Source: Anaerolineae bacterium (lineage in GTDB: Bacteria; Chloroflexota; Anaerolineae; Anaerolineales; Villigracilaceae). Taken from it: DNA of 14,142 nucleotides. The notes beneath the pieces are model-generated. The model was given only the letters and a program-made list of their open reading frames with translations. It searched no databases and was not told the DNA's origin. Positions within the stretch are counted from its first letter, which is position 1. The number at the start of each line of letters is the position of its first letter. Positions 7,038 through 14,142 of the stretch are shown piece by piece. Made by a program: the position numbers and the translations under genes. The DNA is taken from contig DQGV01000306.1 of the NCBI GenBank assembly GCA_003524705.1, positions 1-14,142 of the forward strand, given 5' to 3'.

Positions 7038-7066
7038 TTGACCCTAGTACTTCACTCCTATAAAAT
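7038..7066 (+). promoter_or_regulatory. Sigma-70-type promoter of the giant surface-protein gene
   Basis: TTGACC (7038-7043) and TAAAAT (7061-7066) are separated by exactly 17 bp, the same spacing and the same -10 hexamer as the promoter at 2188-2216. Transcription would start near 7073, about 48 bases ahead of the chosen ATG. A TTG codon at 7067 in the same frame lies directly against the -10 and cannot be the start of a message made here. Confidence 0.6.
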
Positions 7067-7120
7067 TTGGAGAGCTTTATATTTTTTTCAGTTTTCATTG
7101 TTTTTATAAAGGGAAAATGT

Positions 7121-7204
7121 ATGTCCAAATTGGTTCACGCTTTATTTTTATTGTTTGTCATTATTGCTTCATTGATATCAGGTCCGGTAACGACAGTACG
7201 TGCG
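7121..7204 (+). other. Sec signal peptide of the giant protein
   Basis: The first 28 residues start MSKLVHALFLLF, with one Lys, one His and then a hydrophobic core running to about residue 20, followed by a polar stretch and the AxA-like end 'VRA' before ASLPAEI. This fits signal peptidase I cleavage after residue 28. No lipobox cysteine is present. Confidence 0.85.
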
Positions 7205-10200
7205 GCATCATTGCCTGCGGAAATAAATAAGCAGTTTACACCGCTTCAAATTGACGCCGGCGGGGTCTCTGTGCTTCGGATTTCGATTTTTAACCCGAAT
7301 ACTTTTCCGCTTACCAATGTTGCTTTTGTGGATGATTTGGTGCGTGTGCAAACTGGGTTGTACGTCGCCAACCCAGCAGGGATTGTGAACACATGTGGAG
7401 GCACAGTAACTGCCGCGCCGAACGCAACAACTATCACCTTAAGTGGTGGAGGCGTACCTGCACAGACAGGTCCAACACCGGGGCAATGTTATATCGAGGT
7501 CAATATCTCATCTGTCATTGCTGGTAATTTAATCAATACAATTCCTGCGCATAACGCCCCAACAGATATTGGTTTAACGGCTGATGGTAACGATGGCGGG
7601 ACTCCTGTCCTGATTACAAATACATCACCAGCAAGCGCCACGATTACAGTGATTGCCGTTTCGCCACCTTCATTATCAAAGACATTTAACCCGAATACGA
7701 TATTTGTGGGGCAGACAAGCCAATTAACGATTCGTATCAACAATAATGATGCCGACACAAATTTAACTGGTACATCTTATACGGATACTCTTCCAAGTGG
7801 GTTGGTGATTGCCACCCCGAATGGATTATCTACAAGTAATTGCGGTGCTGGCTCTTCAGTATCTGCTTCAGCGGGTGGAACAACAATTACATTAACGAAT
7901 GGCACTGTAACACCTAGCCAAGATTGTTTAGTGACAGTTAACGTGACAGGCGCGTTTGGGCAATATACAAATACTATTCCTGCTGGACCATTAAATCCCG
8001 GTTCGCTTCGAACCAATCAAGGTGTTACCAATGGAAGCCCTGCTTCGGCAAATTTAAATATTCAACCTGTGGGTGTGACAAAAGTATTCTCACCAGATGC
8101 TGTTACTGCTGGGGGTACAAGTACATTAACTATCACGCTTCAAAACCCGACTACATCAGCATATACAGGTGTGAGCATTACCGATAATCTTCCGTCGGGT
8201 ATTACGGTTGCAGGTGTGCCGACAACGACTTGTGGTGCAGGTACTGTCAGCGGAAACATTGGTGATTCTTCAATTACATTGACAAGTGGCACAATTCCTG
8301 CCAGTGGTGCTCCGCCAACAGTAGCAACTTGTACTATTACTGTGCCTGTTCAGGTTTCATTGGGTGCATCTGGTACGCGCACGAATACAATTCCTGCTAA
8401 TGCCTTAACAGCAGACCAGCCCAACGTCACAAATTATTTACCTGCAACAGATGATATAAGTATCGGTGCGGCTTTGACAGCAACAAAAGGTTATTCACCA
8501 ACTATCATTGCATTAAATGGGATTAGCACTGTTACGGTTACTTTAACAAATAATAGTAATACGCCACTAACAAATATTAATTTTACAGATACTTTACCAA
8601 CTAATTTAGAAGTTTCTGGAACTCCCGCATCCCCGCAGTGTGGTGGTACTATCACAAACACACTTACATCAGTAACTTTAAGTGGTGGTTCGCTCGCCGC
8701 GGCACCGGGACCTGGCAATACTTGTACGATTACATTCCAAGTTACCAGTGATGACCCGGGCAGTGGTACAACTTATGAAAATTCACTTCCTATTGGGAGT
8801 ATTACAACTGCTGAGGGTGTAGGGAACAATTCAAACGTCACAACAGGAACCGATTTGACGGTTGTAAATGCCACCACGCTTCCAGTCACAGTAGCCAAAG
8901 CTTTTCAATCTACTACAATTTCACCGGGACAAACTGTTCGCTTAAGAATCACAGTCACTGCACCTGTAGATGTTGCTATCTCTGGAATGACGATTACAGA
9001 TAACTTGCCTGCTGGTTTGGTCATTGCCGCTTCTCCTTCTCCTACGGATAGTTGCCCGGGCGGGACTTTGACAGCAGTTGCCGGTACAAGTTTTATTCAG
9101 TTTTCAAATGGTGTTGGAAATTTACTTTCCGCTGGAACGAGTTGTAACATTGATGTTTATGTAACTTCCACAGAACCAAATGTATATGTAAACACAATCC
9201 CTGCCAACTCTGTTACAACATCACAAGGGCGAACCAATGAATTAGGTGACAGCACTGCCACATTACGTGTGACAAGTATGTCTATTAGTAAAGCCTTTTA
9301 CCCAACAGCCGTACAAGCAAATGGGCTTTCTACAATGACCATTACTTTACAAAACACAAATGACACCGCCTTGACAAATGTAAGCGTAGTGGATGATTTG
9401 CCGGGTAGTGCTACAAATGGTCTGCGAGTTGCACCTACACCTAACATTATCAATACTTGTGGTGGAAGTGTAAATGTAGATGTCAATAATGAAATTATTA
9501 CTTTAACGGGTGGGACAATTCCAGCGCAAGTTGGAGGCGTTCCCGGGATTTGTACCGTAACAATTGATATACGAGGCACAGACTCAACGCCTGCTTCTCA
9601 AAGCACGCAGACAAATACAATTCCTACAACTAATGTCAGTGCAACTGTTTCAGATACAGGGGCTGTGATTGGACCATTTGCACAAGCACAAGCAACTCTC
9701 ACAATTCGTAATCTGTCTATTGGTGTCGTAAAAGGTTTTGACCCTGTACTTGTATATGGTGGGGCAACATCATTAATGACTGTGCAATTAAATAACCCTG
9801 AAAGTACACAACTGACAGGCATTGCATTCACAGATAATATGGATTTAATTCAACCGGGTATTGTGCTAGCAGACCCCGTCATGTTCAATACAGGGACTTG
9901 CGGAGGTACATTAACTGGTAATCCCGGTGATTCTTCCTTTTCATTTAGTGGTGGCACTTTATTAGCAAACTCAACATGTACACTGACTTTACGTGTGGTG
10001 ATGAATGTAAATGGCAATCGGACCAATCGCATTCCTGCTGGTGCAGTGACAACCTTTAACGGCGTCAGCAGTACACAGGCTACAGAAGCCTCATTGACAA
10101 ACTTGCCTGGTGTTAGCGTTAATAAAGTATTTAATCCTAACCCTATTCAAGTGAATGATATTACTACTTTAACGATTACAGTTTCAAATACAAGTAACAT

Positions 10201-13200
10201 CCCCGTAGTAAACATGGAATTGAATGACAATTTGCCGGGCACATTGCCGACTGGTTTATACATCGCCAATCCTGCAAATGTTGTCAATACTTGTAATGGA
10301 ACGGTCACTGCCAACCCCGGTACTCAAGTGATTAACTTAACAGGCGGTTCTTTAGCAGGTAACGATACTTGTTCCATCTCTGTCAGCATTACTACAGATG
10401 AACCAGGTGCGTATGTCAACACCATTCCTGCTGGTGCATTAATCACCAATGACCCTAATGTAACCAATAACAATCCTGCCACTGATACGCTTCGTGTGGG
10501 CGATTTGTTCAGCCTTGGAAACCGCGTCTGGTTTGATACCAATAATAATAGTCTGATTGATGCGGGAGAAGTGGGCGTAGATAATGTCACAGTCGAGTTA
10601 TATCGAGCAGACGGTAGTGGAAACCCAACAGGCAGTGCACTCACTTCACAAGTTACATATCAAGGCGGATATTATCGTTTTGATGACGTTGCACCCGGCG
10701 ATTATGTCGTTGTGATTCCTGCCAGTCAATTTGAAACTGGCTCAGCCTTAGCAGGCTATCGAAGCAGTGGTAGCACAATTGATAATACAGGAGTTATCAG
10801 TGAAACACCTTCGCCTGACCCAGATAATAATGTTGACAACGAAGATAATGGTGACCACATCACAAGTGGCACTTTCAATGGTGCGGTGATTAGTAATGCG
10901 GTGACAATCGGACCGAATGCAGATGAGCCGACCAATGATACAGATGCGCCAGCGATGAACCCTGCTGGTGAATCTGCCAATGACCGTAGCAACCGCACTG
11001 TAGACTTTGGTTTTTATCGTCAACAACTAGGCGATGTAGTTTTTGTAGATGTCAATGGAAACGGCACTTACAATGCTGGTACCGATTCGTTAGTTGAAGG
11101 TGCGATTGTCCGTTTGTATTCTGGTGATGGACTTACAGAAATCAATGTCGGACCTGATGGTATTCTCGGCACAAGTGATGATTTATCAGGTTACTTTACA
11201 ACCACAGCAACAGGTACATATTTATTTAGTGGTTTACCACAAGGCAATTACACTGTGCGTGTTACGCCACCTGCCGGATACACTAGCACAATAGATACTG
11301 CCAACGCTGGCGATACAACCAACCCAAATAACAATATCAATAATAATGATAATGGTGTTGGCACTGCTAGCGGAACCGTATCCAGTAATGTAGTGACGCT
11401 TACACCGGGCAGTACAGGCGCGGCATCCAATAATACAGTCACGCAAACAACGGGCACAACCTCAAACCCGACAGTAGATTTTGGCTTTGTACCTTTATAC
11501 AGTTTAGGAAATCGCGTTTGGTTTGATACAGATAACAGTAGCACCATTAACGGCTCTGAAGTTGGAGTCAATGGCGTCACTGTTGAATTGTATGCCGCTG
11601 ATGGAAGTGGAAACCCAACGGGTGGCGTGTTATCTACAGATGTAACTGCTGATGGCGGATATTATCGTTTTGATGATTTGCCGGCTGGGAATTACGTTGT
11701 CATCATCCCTGCGACTCAATTCGCTTCAGGCGCACCTTTAGCAGGCTACTGGAGTTCCGGCACTACTTTAAGTGGAGCAGGAGCGATTAACGAAACAACC
11801 GCTCCAGACCCAGATAACAATGTAGATAGTGACGATAATGGCACACTGCAAACCGCTGGAGCATTCAATGGTTCTGTTATCAGCAGTGCTGTGACTCTCG
11901 GACCCGGCACAGTTGAACCAACCAATGATAATGATGCCGACCCAACCAATCCACCGGGTGAAGCAGTCAATAGCCAAAGCAATCGTACAGTAGATTTTGG
12001 TTTTTATCGTGTAGAACTTGGTAATGTAGTATTTCTTGATATAGATAGTAATGGAAGTTATGATGCTGGCACGGATACATTACTTGCAGGTGCAAGGGTG
12101 CAATTGTTTGCAAGCAATGGCACAACAGAAATCAATGTTGGACCTGACGGCATTTTAGGCACAGCCGATGATGCTTCTGGTGGTGTTGTCACTGGAGCAG
12201 GTGGTACCTATTTATTTAGTAATTTGCCACAAGGTGATTATGTTGTGCGTGTTATACCGCCAGTGGGTTACGCCAGCACAGTAGATATTGCTGATAATGC
12301 TGATACAACGAATCCGAATACCAACACGGATAACAACGATAATGGTGTAGGCGAAGGATTCGGTCAGGTTTACAGCAACCCTGTGTCCCTTACGCCGGGA
12401 AGCGTTGGCACGTCATCCAATAATACGGTTAACAATTCCAATGGTACAACCACAAATCCAACTGTTGATTTTGGTTTCCGTACTAATAATGGATTATTAA
12501 AAACAATTGTTGATACCAATGAAACTTTTACAAGCGGAAATGATGTTGCCATTGGCGAAATCGTGACGTATCAAATTACGATTGATGTGCCGGTGGGTGT
12601 GACACTAAATAGTGTTACCGTCACAGACCAAATGGATAGAGGGCTTGCGTATGTAGATTGTGTTTCTGCTACGTTAGGTGGTGTTGATATAACTGGCTCT
12701 GTTTGCCCGCCAGTTGTTTCTTCTATTACAGACCCAGGCGATGACCCTGCCAACCCAGCAAACCCCGGCAGACAAGTCGTCTTTTCAATTGGAACGCTTT
12801 CAGCGACCTCAGCTTCTCAATTGGTGATTCAATATCGAGCCATTGTTTTGGATGTGATTGAGAATCAAGATGGTGATAGTTTGAATAATAGTGTCACGTG
12901 GGCGTGGGATGGTGGTTCATTCTCAGCCAGTGCGCCGAATGTAGATATTGTTGAACCAGATTTAGATATACAAAAAACTGCTACTCCGACAAACAATGTT
13001 GCTATCGGTACGCCGGTACAATTTACGTTGGTGATAGACCATACAACCCCACAAAGCACGATAGATGCATTTGATGTTGTGGTTTCAGACTTTTTACCCG
13101 CTAACCTTGAATATATCCAATGTACGGTTCAATATACGGCAGGGCTTGCACCAGATACGCCTGCGGCAACATACTGTAATCCGGGCACAACAACTACAGA

Positions 13201-14035
13201 TTTAATTTTTGAATGGGCGACCTTCCCACTTGGGCAAACTTCTACAATTACTTTCACCGCTCGTTTGATAGGTTCGCCTGCTACAAATACCGCATCAGTA
13301 GCTTGGACTTCTCTGCCGATTGACCCTGATATTAACGGCAATCCGATTCAACTCTCAACTCATAATACAGAATCGACAGAACGTTGGTACGACCCGCCTA
13401 GTAGCGTTAATGTGTATTCTGTTTCTTCGAGTGTTGTCATTTCATCTTTACCTCCCGTAGTAGATGACGATGAAGATGCTAGATTACCTTCTGTGTTACC
13501 ATCTACAGGTTTTGCACCAAATCGTATTACAAAATTAATGCAACAACCTGCTGAAAAAGAATACATGTCTACCGATGTGTGGCTTGAAATTCCACGCCTC
13601 GGTGTGAAGATTCCTATTGTGGGCGTGCCACTCATTGATGAAGATTGGGATGTGTCGTGGTTGTGGCAACAGGCTGGTTGGTTAGAAGGAACCGCTTTCC
13701 CAAGTTGGCAAGGCAACAGCGCTTTGACAGGTCATGTCACTTTGCCGAACGGTCAGGCAGGTCCATTTGCAAAACTTGGTGATTTGCAATGGGGCGACCA
13801 AATCATCGTCCATGCTTATGGTACAAAGTTTATTTATGAAGTGCAAACGAATCACACTGTCAGCCCATATAACATGACCGTGCTGAAACATCAAGAAGGC
13901 ACTTGGTTGACGTTGATTACCTGTGAAAATTACAATGAAGGTAACAATACGTATGCAAATCGTATCGCGGTTCGGGCAGTACTAATAAAAACAGAGATAA
14001 GTACTTCTCAATCAGAATCAGGAAGAATACGCTAG
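7121..14035 (+). CDS. Giant secreted multidomain surface protein: DUF11-like array, SdrB domains, LPSTG and C-terminal sortase
   Basis: A 2304-residue exported protein. Order of parts: signal peptide (1-28, cleavage likely at VRA|A); eight DUF11/DUF7933-like repeats (29-1130); two copies of an SdrD_B-like domain pair (1131-1460, 1461-1790); two further DUF11-like domains (1791-1944, 1945 to about 2110); an acidic linker; LPSTG (2126-2130); and a sortase domain (about 2151-2291). The sortase triad is His2205 in 'LTGHV', Cys2268 in 'TLITC' and Arg2281. The Cys-Arg spacing of 13 equals that of Staphylococcus aureus SrtA, and the His-Cys spacing of 63 is one less than its 64. The tail after the sortase is short and hydrophilic, so there is no C-terminal membrane anchor. 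The ATG at 7121 has AAAGGG (7108-7113) and begins a proper signal peptide. Likely a cell-surface stalk, adhesin or filament subunit; a self-acting sortase is inference. The gene is monocistronic, with its own promoter and terminator. Confidence 0.9.
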   Translation: MSKLVHALFLLFVIIASLISGPVTTVRAASLPAEINKQFTPLQIDAGGVSVLRISIFNPNTFPLTNVAFVDDLVRVQTGLYVANPAGIVNTCGGTVTAAPNATTITLSGGGVPAQTGPTPGQCYIEVNISSVIAGNLINTIPAHNAPTDIGLTADGNDGGTPVLITNTSPASATITVIAVSPPSLSKTFNPNTIFVGQTSQLTIRINNNDADTNLTGTSYTDTLPSGLVIATPNGLSTSNCGAGSSVSASAGGTTITLTNGTVTPSQDCLVTVNVTGAFGQYTNTIPAGPLNPGSLRTNQGVTNGSPASANLNIQPVGVTKVFSPDAVTAGGTSTLTITLQNPTTSAYTGVSITDNLPSGITVAGVPTTTCGAGTVSGNIGDSSITLTSGTIPASGAPPTVATCTITVPVQVSLGASGTRTNTIPANALTADQPNVTNYLPATDDISIGAALTATKGYSPTIIALNGISTVTVTLTNNSNTPLTNINFTDTLPTNLEVSGTPASPQCGGTITNTLTSVTLSGGSLAAAPGPGNTCTITFQVTSDDPGSGTTYENSLPIGSITTAEGVGNNSNVTTGTDLTVVNATTLPVTVAKAFQSTTISPGQTVRLRITVTAPVDVAISGMTITDNLPAGLVIAASPSPTDSCPGGTLTAVAGTSFIQFSNGVGNLLSAGTSCNIDVYVTSTEPNVYVNTIPANSVTTSQGRTNELGDSTATLRVTSMSISKAFYPTAVQANGLSTMTITLQNTNDTALTNVSVVDDLPGSATNGLRVAPTPNIINTCGGSVNVDVNNEIITLTGGTIPAQVGGVPGICTVTIDIRGTDSTPASQSTQTNTIPTTNVSATVSDTGAVIGPFAQAQATLTIRNLSIGVVKGFDPVLVYGGATSLMTVQLNNPESTQLTGIAFTDNMDLIQPGIVLADPVMFNTGTCGGTLTGNPGDSSFSFSGGTLLANSTCTLTLRVVMNVNGNRTNRIPAGAVTTFNGVSSTQATEASLTNLPGVSVNKVFNPNPIQVNDITTLTITVSNTSNIPVVNMELNDNLPGTLPTGLYIANPANVVNTCNGTVTANPGTQVINLTGGSLAGNDTCSISVSITTDEPGAYVNTIPAGALITNDPNVTNNNPATDTLRVGDLFSLGNRVWFDTNNNSLIDAGEVGVDNVTVELYRADGSGNPTGSALTSQVTYQGGYYRFDDVAPGDYVVVIPASQFETGSALAGYRSSGSTIDNTGVISETPSPDPDNNVDNEDNGDHITSGTFNGAVISNAVTIGPNADEPTNDTDAPAMNPAGESANDRSNRTVDFGFYRQQLGDVVFVDVNGNGTYNAGTDSLVEGAIVRLYSGDGLTEINVGPDGILGTSDDLSGYFTTTATGTYLFSGLPQGNYTVRVTPPAGYTSTIDTANAGDTTNPNNNINNNDNGVGTASGTVSSNVVTLTPGSTGAASNNTVTQTTGTTSNPTVDFGFVPLYSLGNRVWFDTDNSSTINGSEVGVNGVTVELYAADGSGNPTGGVLSTDVTADGGYYRFDDLPAGNYVVIIPATQFASGAPLAGYWSSGTTLSGAGAINETTAPDPDNNVDSDDNGTLQTAGAFNGSVISSAVTLGPGTVEPTNDNDADPTNPPGEAVNSQSNRTVDFGFYRVELGNVVFLDIDSNGSYDAGTDTLLAGARVQLFASNGTTEINVGPDGILGTADDASGGVVTGAGGTYLFSNLPQGDYVVRVIPPVGYASTVDIADNADTTNPNTNTDNNDNGVGEGFGQVYSNPVSLTPGSVGTSSNNTVNNSNGTTTNPTVDFGFRTNNGLLKTIVDTNETFTSGNDVAIGEIVTYQITIDVPVGVTLNSVTVTDQMDRGLAYVDCVSATLGGVDITGSVCPPVVSSITDPGDDPANPANPGRQVVFSIGTLSATSASQLVIQYRAIVLDVIENQDGDSLNNSVTWAWDGGSFSASAPNVDIVEPDLDIQKTATPTNNVAIGTPVQFTLVIDHTTPQSTIDAFDVVVSDFLPANLEYIQCTVQYTAGLAPDTPAATYCNPGTTTTDLIFEWATFPLGQTSTITFTARLIGSPATNTASVAWTSLPIDPDINGNPIQLSTHNTESTERWYDPPSSVNVYSVSSSVVISSLPPVVDDDEDARLPSVLPSTGFAPNRITKLMQQPAEKEYMSTDVWLEIPRLGVKIPIVGVPLIDEDWDVSWLWQQAGWLEGTAFPSWQGNSALTGHVTLPNGQAGPFAKLGDLQWGDQIIVHAYGTKFIYEVQTNHTVSPYNMTVLKHQEGTWLTLITCENYNEGNNTYANRIAVRAVLIKTEISTSQSESGRIR
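7205..10510 (+). repeat. Eight tandem DUF11/DUF7933-like repeats
   Basis: Unit boundaries, set near the 'K-x-F/Y-x-P' opening, fall at about 7205, 7667, 8066, 8471, 8882, 9278, 9719 and 10103, giving units of 128-154 codons. Each unit runs: an opening such as SKTFNPNTI or TKVFSPDAV; a strand like 'STLTITLQNP'; a 'TDNLPSGL'-like turn; a first Cys in 'TCGGT' context; an 'ITLTSGTIP'-like strand; a second Cys in 'TCTITV' context; and 'TNTIPAG' near the end. This is the Ig-like beta-sandwich repeat common in bacterial surface proteins. The units are clearly related but diverged, so recent slippage is unlikely. Confidence 0.85.
10511..11500 (+). repeat. SdrD_B-like domain pair, first copy
   Basis: Residues 1131-1460 hold two SdrB/Cna-B-like domains. 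The first opens 'SLGNRVWFDTNNN' and reaches 'GGYYRFDDVAPGDYVVVIP'. The second opens 'QLGDVVFVDVNGNG' (11024 on) and includes 'VGPDGILGTSDD' and 'GTYLFSGLPQGNYTVRV'. Both end with 'TVDFGF'. The Asp/Asn-rich loops, such as 'DPDNNVDNEDNGD', are typical calcium-binding sites of this family and would stiffen the stalk. Confidence 0.85.
11501..12490 (+). repeat. SdrD_B-like domain pair, second copy in exact 990-bp register
   Basis: Residues 1461-1790 repeat the preceding pair. The openings 'SLGNRVWFDTDNS' and 'ELGNVVFLDIDSNG' lie exactly 330 residues after their counterparts, and the pair ends in 'TVDFGF' at the same offset. A 23-bp stretch is identical at 10664 and 11654. The first domain of each pair resembles the first of the other more than its neighbour, so a two-domain unit was duplicated. 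Confidence 0.85.
12491..13450 (+). repeat. Two further DUF11-like domains before the sortase
   Basis: The first starts near 'GLLKTIVDTNETF' (12491) and has 'GEIVTYQITIDVPVGV', 'VTVTDQMDRGLAYV' and 'SLNNSVTWAW'. The second starts near 'EPDLDIQKTATPTNN' (12953) and has 'GTPVQFTLVIDHT', 'VVVSDFLPANLEYI' and 'TNTASVAWTS'. These are closer to classic DUF11 (conserved-repeat) domains than the N-terminal array is. Each has two cysteines. Confidence 0.75.
13496..13510 (+). other. LPSTG sorting-type motif just ahead of the sortase domain
   Basis: Residues 2126-2130 read LPSTG, followed by FAPNRIT. It matches the LPXTG sortase recognition motif, but the usual hydrophobic segment and basic tail are absent. 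Instead a linker of about 20 residues leads into the sortase domain. An acidic DDDED run precedes it. Confidence 0.8.
13571..13993 (+). other. Sortase domain of the giant protein
   Basis: Residues about 2151-2291. It begins 'VWLEIPRLGVKIPIVGVP', the first sortase strands, and contains 'SALTGHV' (His2205), 'TWLTLITCENYNEGNNTY' (Cys2268) and 'ANRIAVRA' (Arg2281). All three catalytic residues are present, in SrtA-like order and spacing. I do not assign a sortase class. Sortases cleave a sorting signal with Cys and join the acyl product to an amine. Confidence 0.9.
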
Positions 14036-14038
14036 AAT

Positions 14039-14074
14039 ACAAAAACACTCCGAATTTTTTCGGAGTGTTTTTGT
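14039..14074. terminator. Bidirectional intrinsic terminator after the giant gene
   Basis: ACAAAAACACTCCGAA (14039-14054) pairs perfectly over 16 bp with 14059-14074 across a TTTT loop. T-rich 3' arms occur on both strands. It lies 4 bases after the plus-strand stop and 6 bases from the stop of the convergent gene. Confidence 0.92.
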
Positions 14075-14079
14075 AATAA

Positions 14080-14142
14080 TTATTCACCAATAATTTTTAT
14101 CAAGACTCGTTTTTTTCTTTTGCCATCAAACTCGCCATAAAA
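14080..14142 (-). CDS. C-terminal 20 codons of a convergent gene (rest outside window)
   Basis: On the minus strand the window edge is open in a frame that reads FYGEFDGKRKKRVLIKIIGE and then stops with TAA (14082-14080). Support that it is coding: the stop falls just short of the bidirectional terminator, exactly as for the DJ-1 gene, and the residues form a plausible basic-plus-hydrophobic C-terminus. I do not recognise the family from so short a piece. Confidence 0.55.
   Translation of the reverse strand, partial: FYGEFDGKRKKRVLIKIIGE

Noticed and set aside
7067..7120. Start of the giant protein at TTG 7067
   Set aside because: This codon abuts the -10 of the likely promoter, upstream of the expected transcription start. 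ATG 7121 has a ribosome-binding site and opens a normal signal peptide.
7205..12490. CRISPR array or tandem DNA repeat locus
   Set aside because: The periodicity is at protein-domain level (about 130 or 330 codons), the units have diverged in DNA, and there are no short identical repeats with unique spacers.
13360..13716. 118-codon minus-strand open frame within the giant gene, and many similar ones from 7246 to 13894
   Set aside because: They lie opposite a continuous, domain-rich coding frame, have no recognisable families or ribosome-binding sites, and arise from codon bias in repeats.

Overview
The window reads as an AT-rich bacterial chromosome segment, most likely from Chloroflexota (Anaerolineae-like). 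This is an inference from the giant secreted protein: an array of 'xKxFxP' DUF11-type repeats, SdrD_B-like domains and a C-terminal sortase preceded by LPxTGF, a combination I associate with that group. Nothing in the window (no rRNA, for example) fixes the taxonomy. I see no tRNA, rRNA, CRISPR array or transposase.

Layout. (1) 1-420: C-terminal part of an MttB-family methylamine/betaine:corrinoid methyltransferase, cut by the window edge. (2) 421-509: a compact palindromic intergenic element with terminal inverted repeats. It may carry a promoter for (3) a two-gene phosphate unit: a DUF47 (PhoU-like) protein at 522-1142 and a PiT-family phosphate permease at 1147-2145. (4) 2146-2315: a regulatory region with a good promoter, then a four-gene ABC importer operon. 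It encodes a substrate-binding lipoprotein, two permeases and an ATPase of the polyamine/iron/phosphonate type (2316-6359). A 32-bp perfect palindrome lies between the binding-protein gene and the first permease gene. (5) 6361-6395: a bidirectional terminator shared with a convergent DJ-1/PfpI gene (6399-6923, minus strand). (6) 7038-7066: a promoter for one very large gene, 7121-14035 (2304 aa). (7) 14039-14074: another bidirectional terminator, shared with a convergent minus-strand gene of which only the last 20 codons are visible.

The giant gene is the item of most interest. It encodes a secreted protein with eight DUF11/DUF7933-like repeats of about 130 residues, then two copies of an SdrB-domain pair in exact 990-bp register, then two more DUF11-like domains. 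It ends with an LPSTG motif 20 residues ahead of a complete sortase domain (His2205, Cys2268, Arg2281). There is no C-terminal membrane anchor. Every cysteine falls in a pair within one domain, except the catalytic one. A surface or filament protein that carries both a sortase signal and a sortase suggests self-processing, self-polymerisation or self-attachment; this is a hypothesis.

The transport genes look like ordinary nutrient uptake. The ABC importer's substrate cannot be read from sequence alone. Several long computed reading frames begin at TTG or GTG codons upstream of the better start; the starts given here were chosen on ribosome-binding sites and promoter positions.
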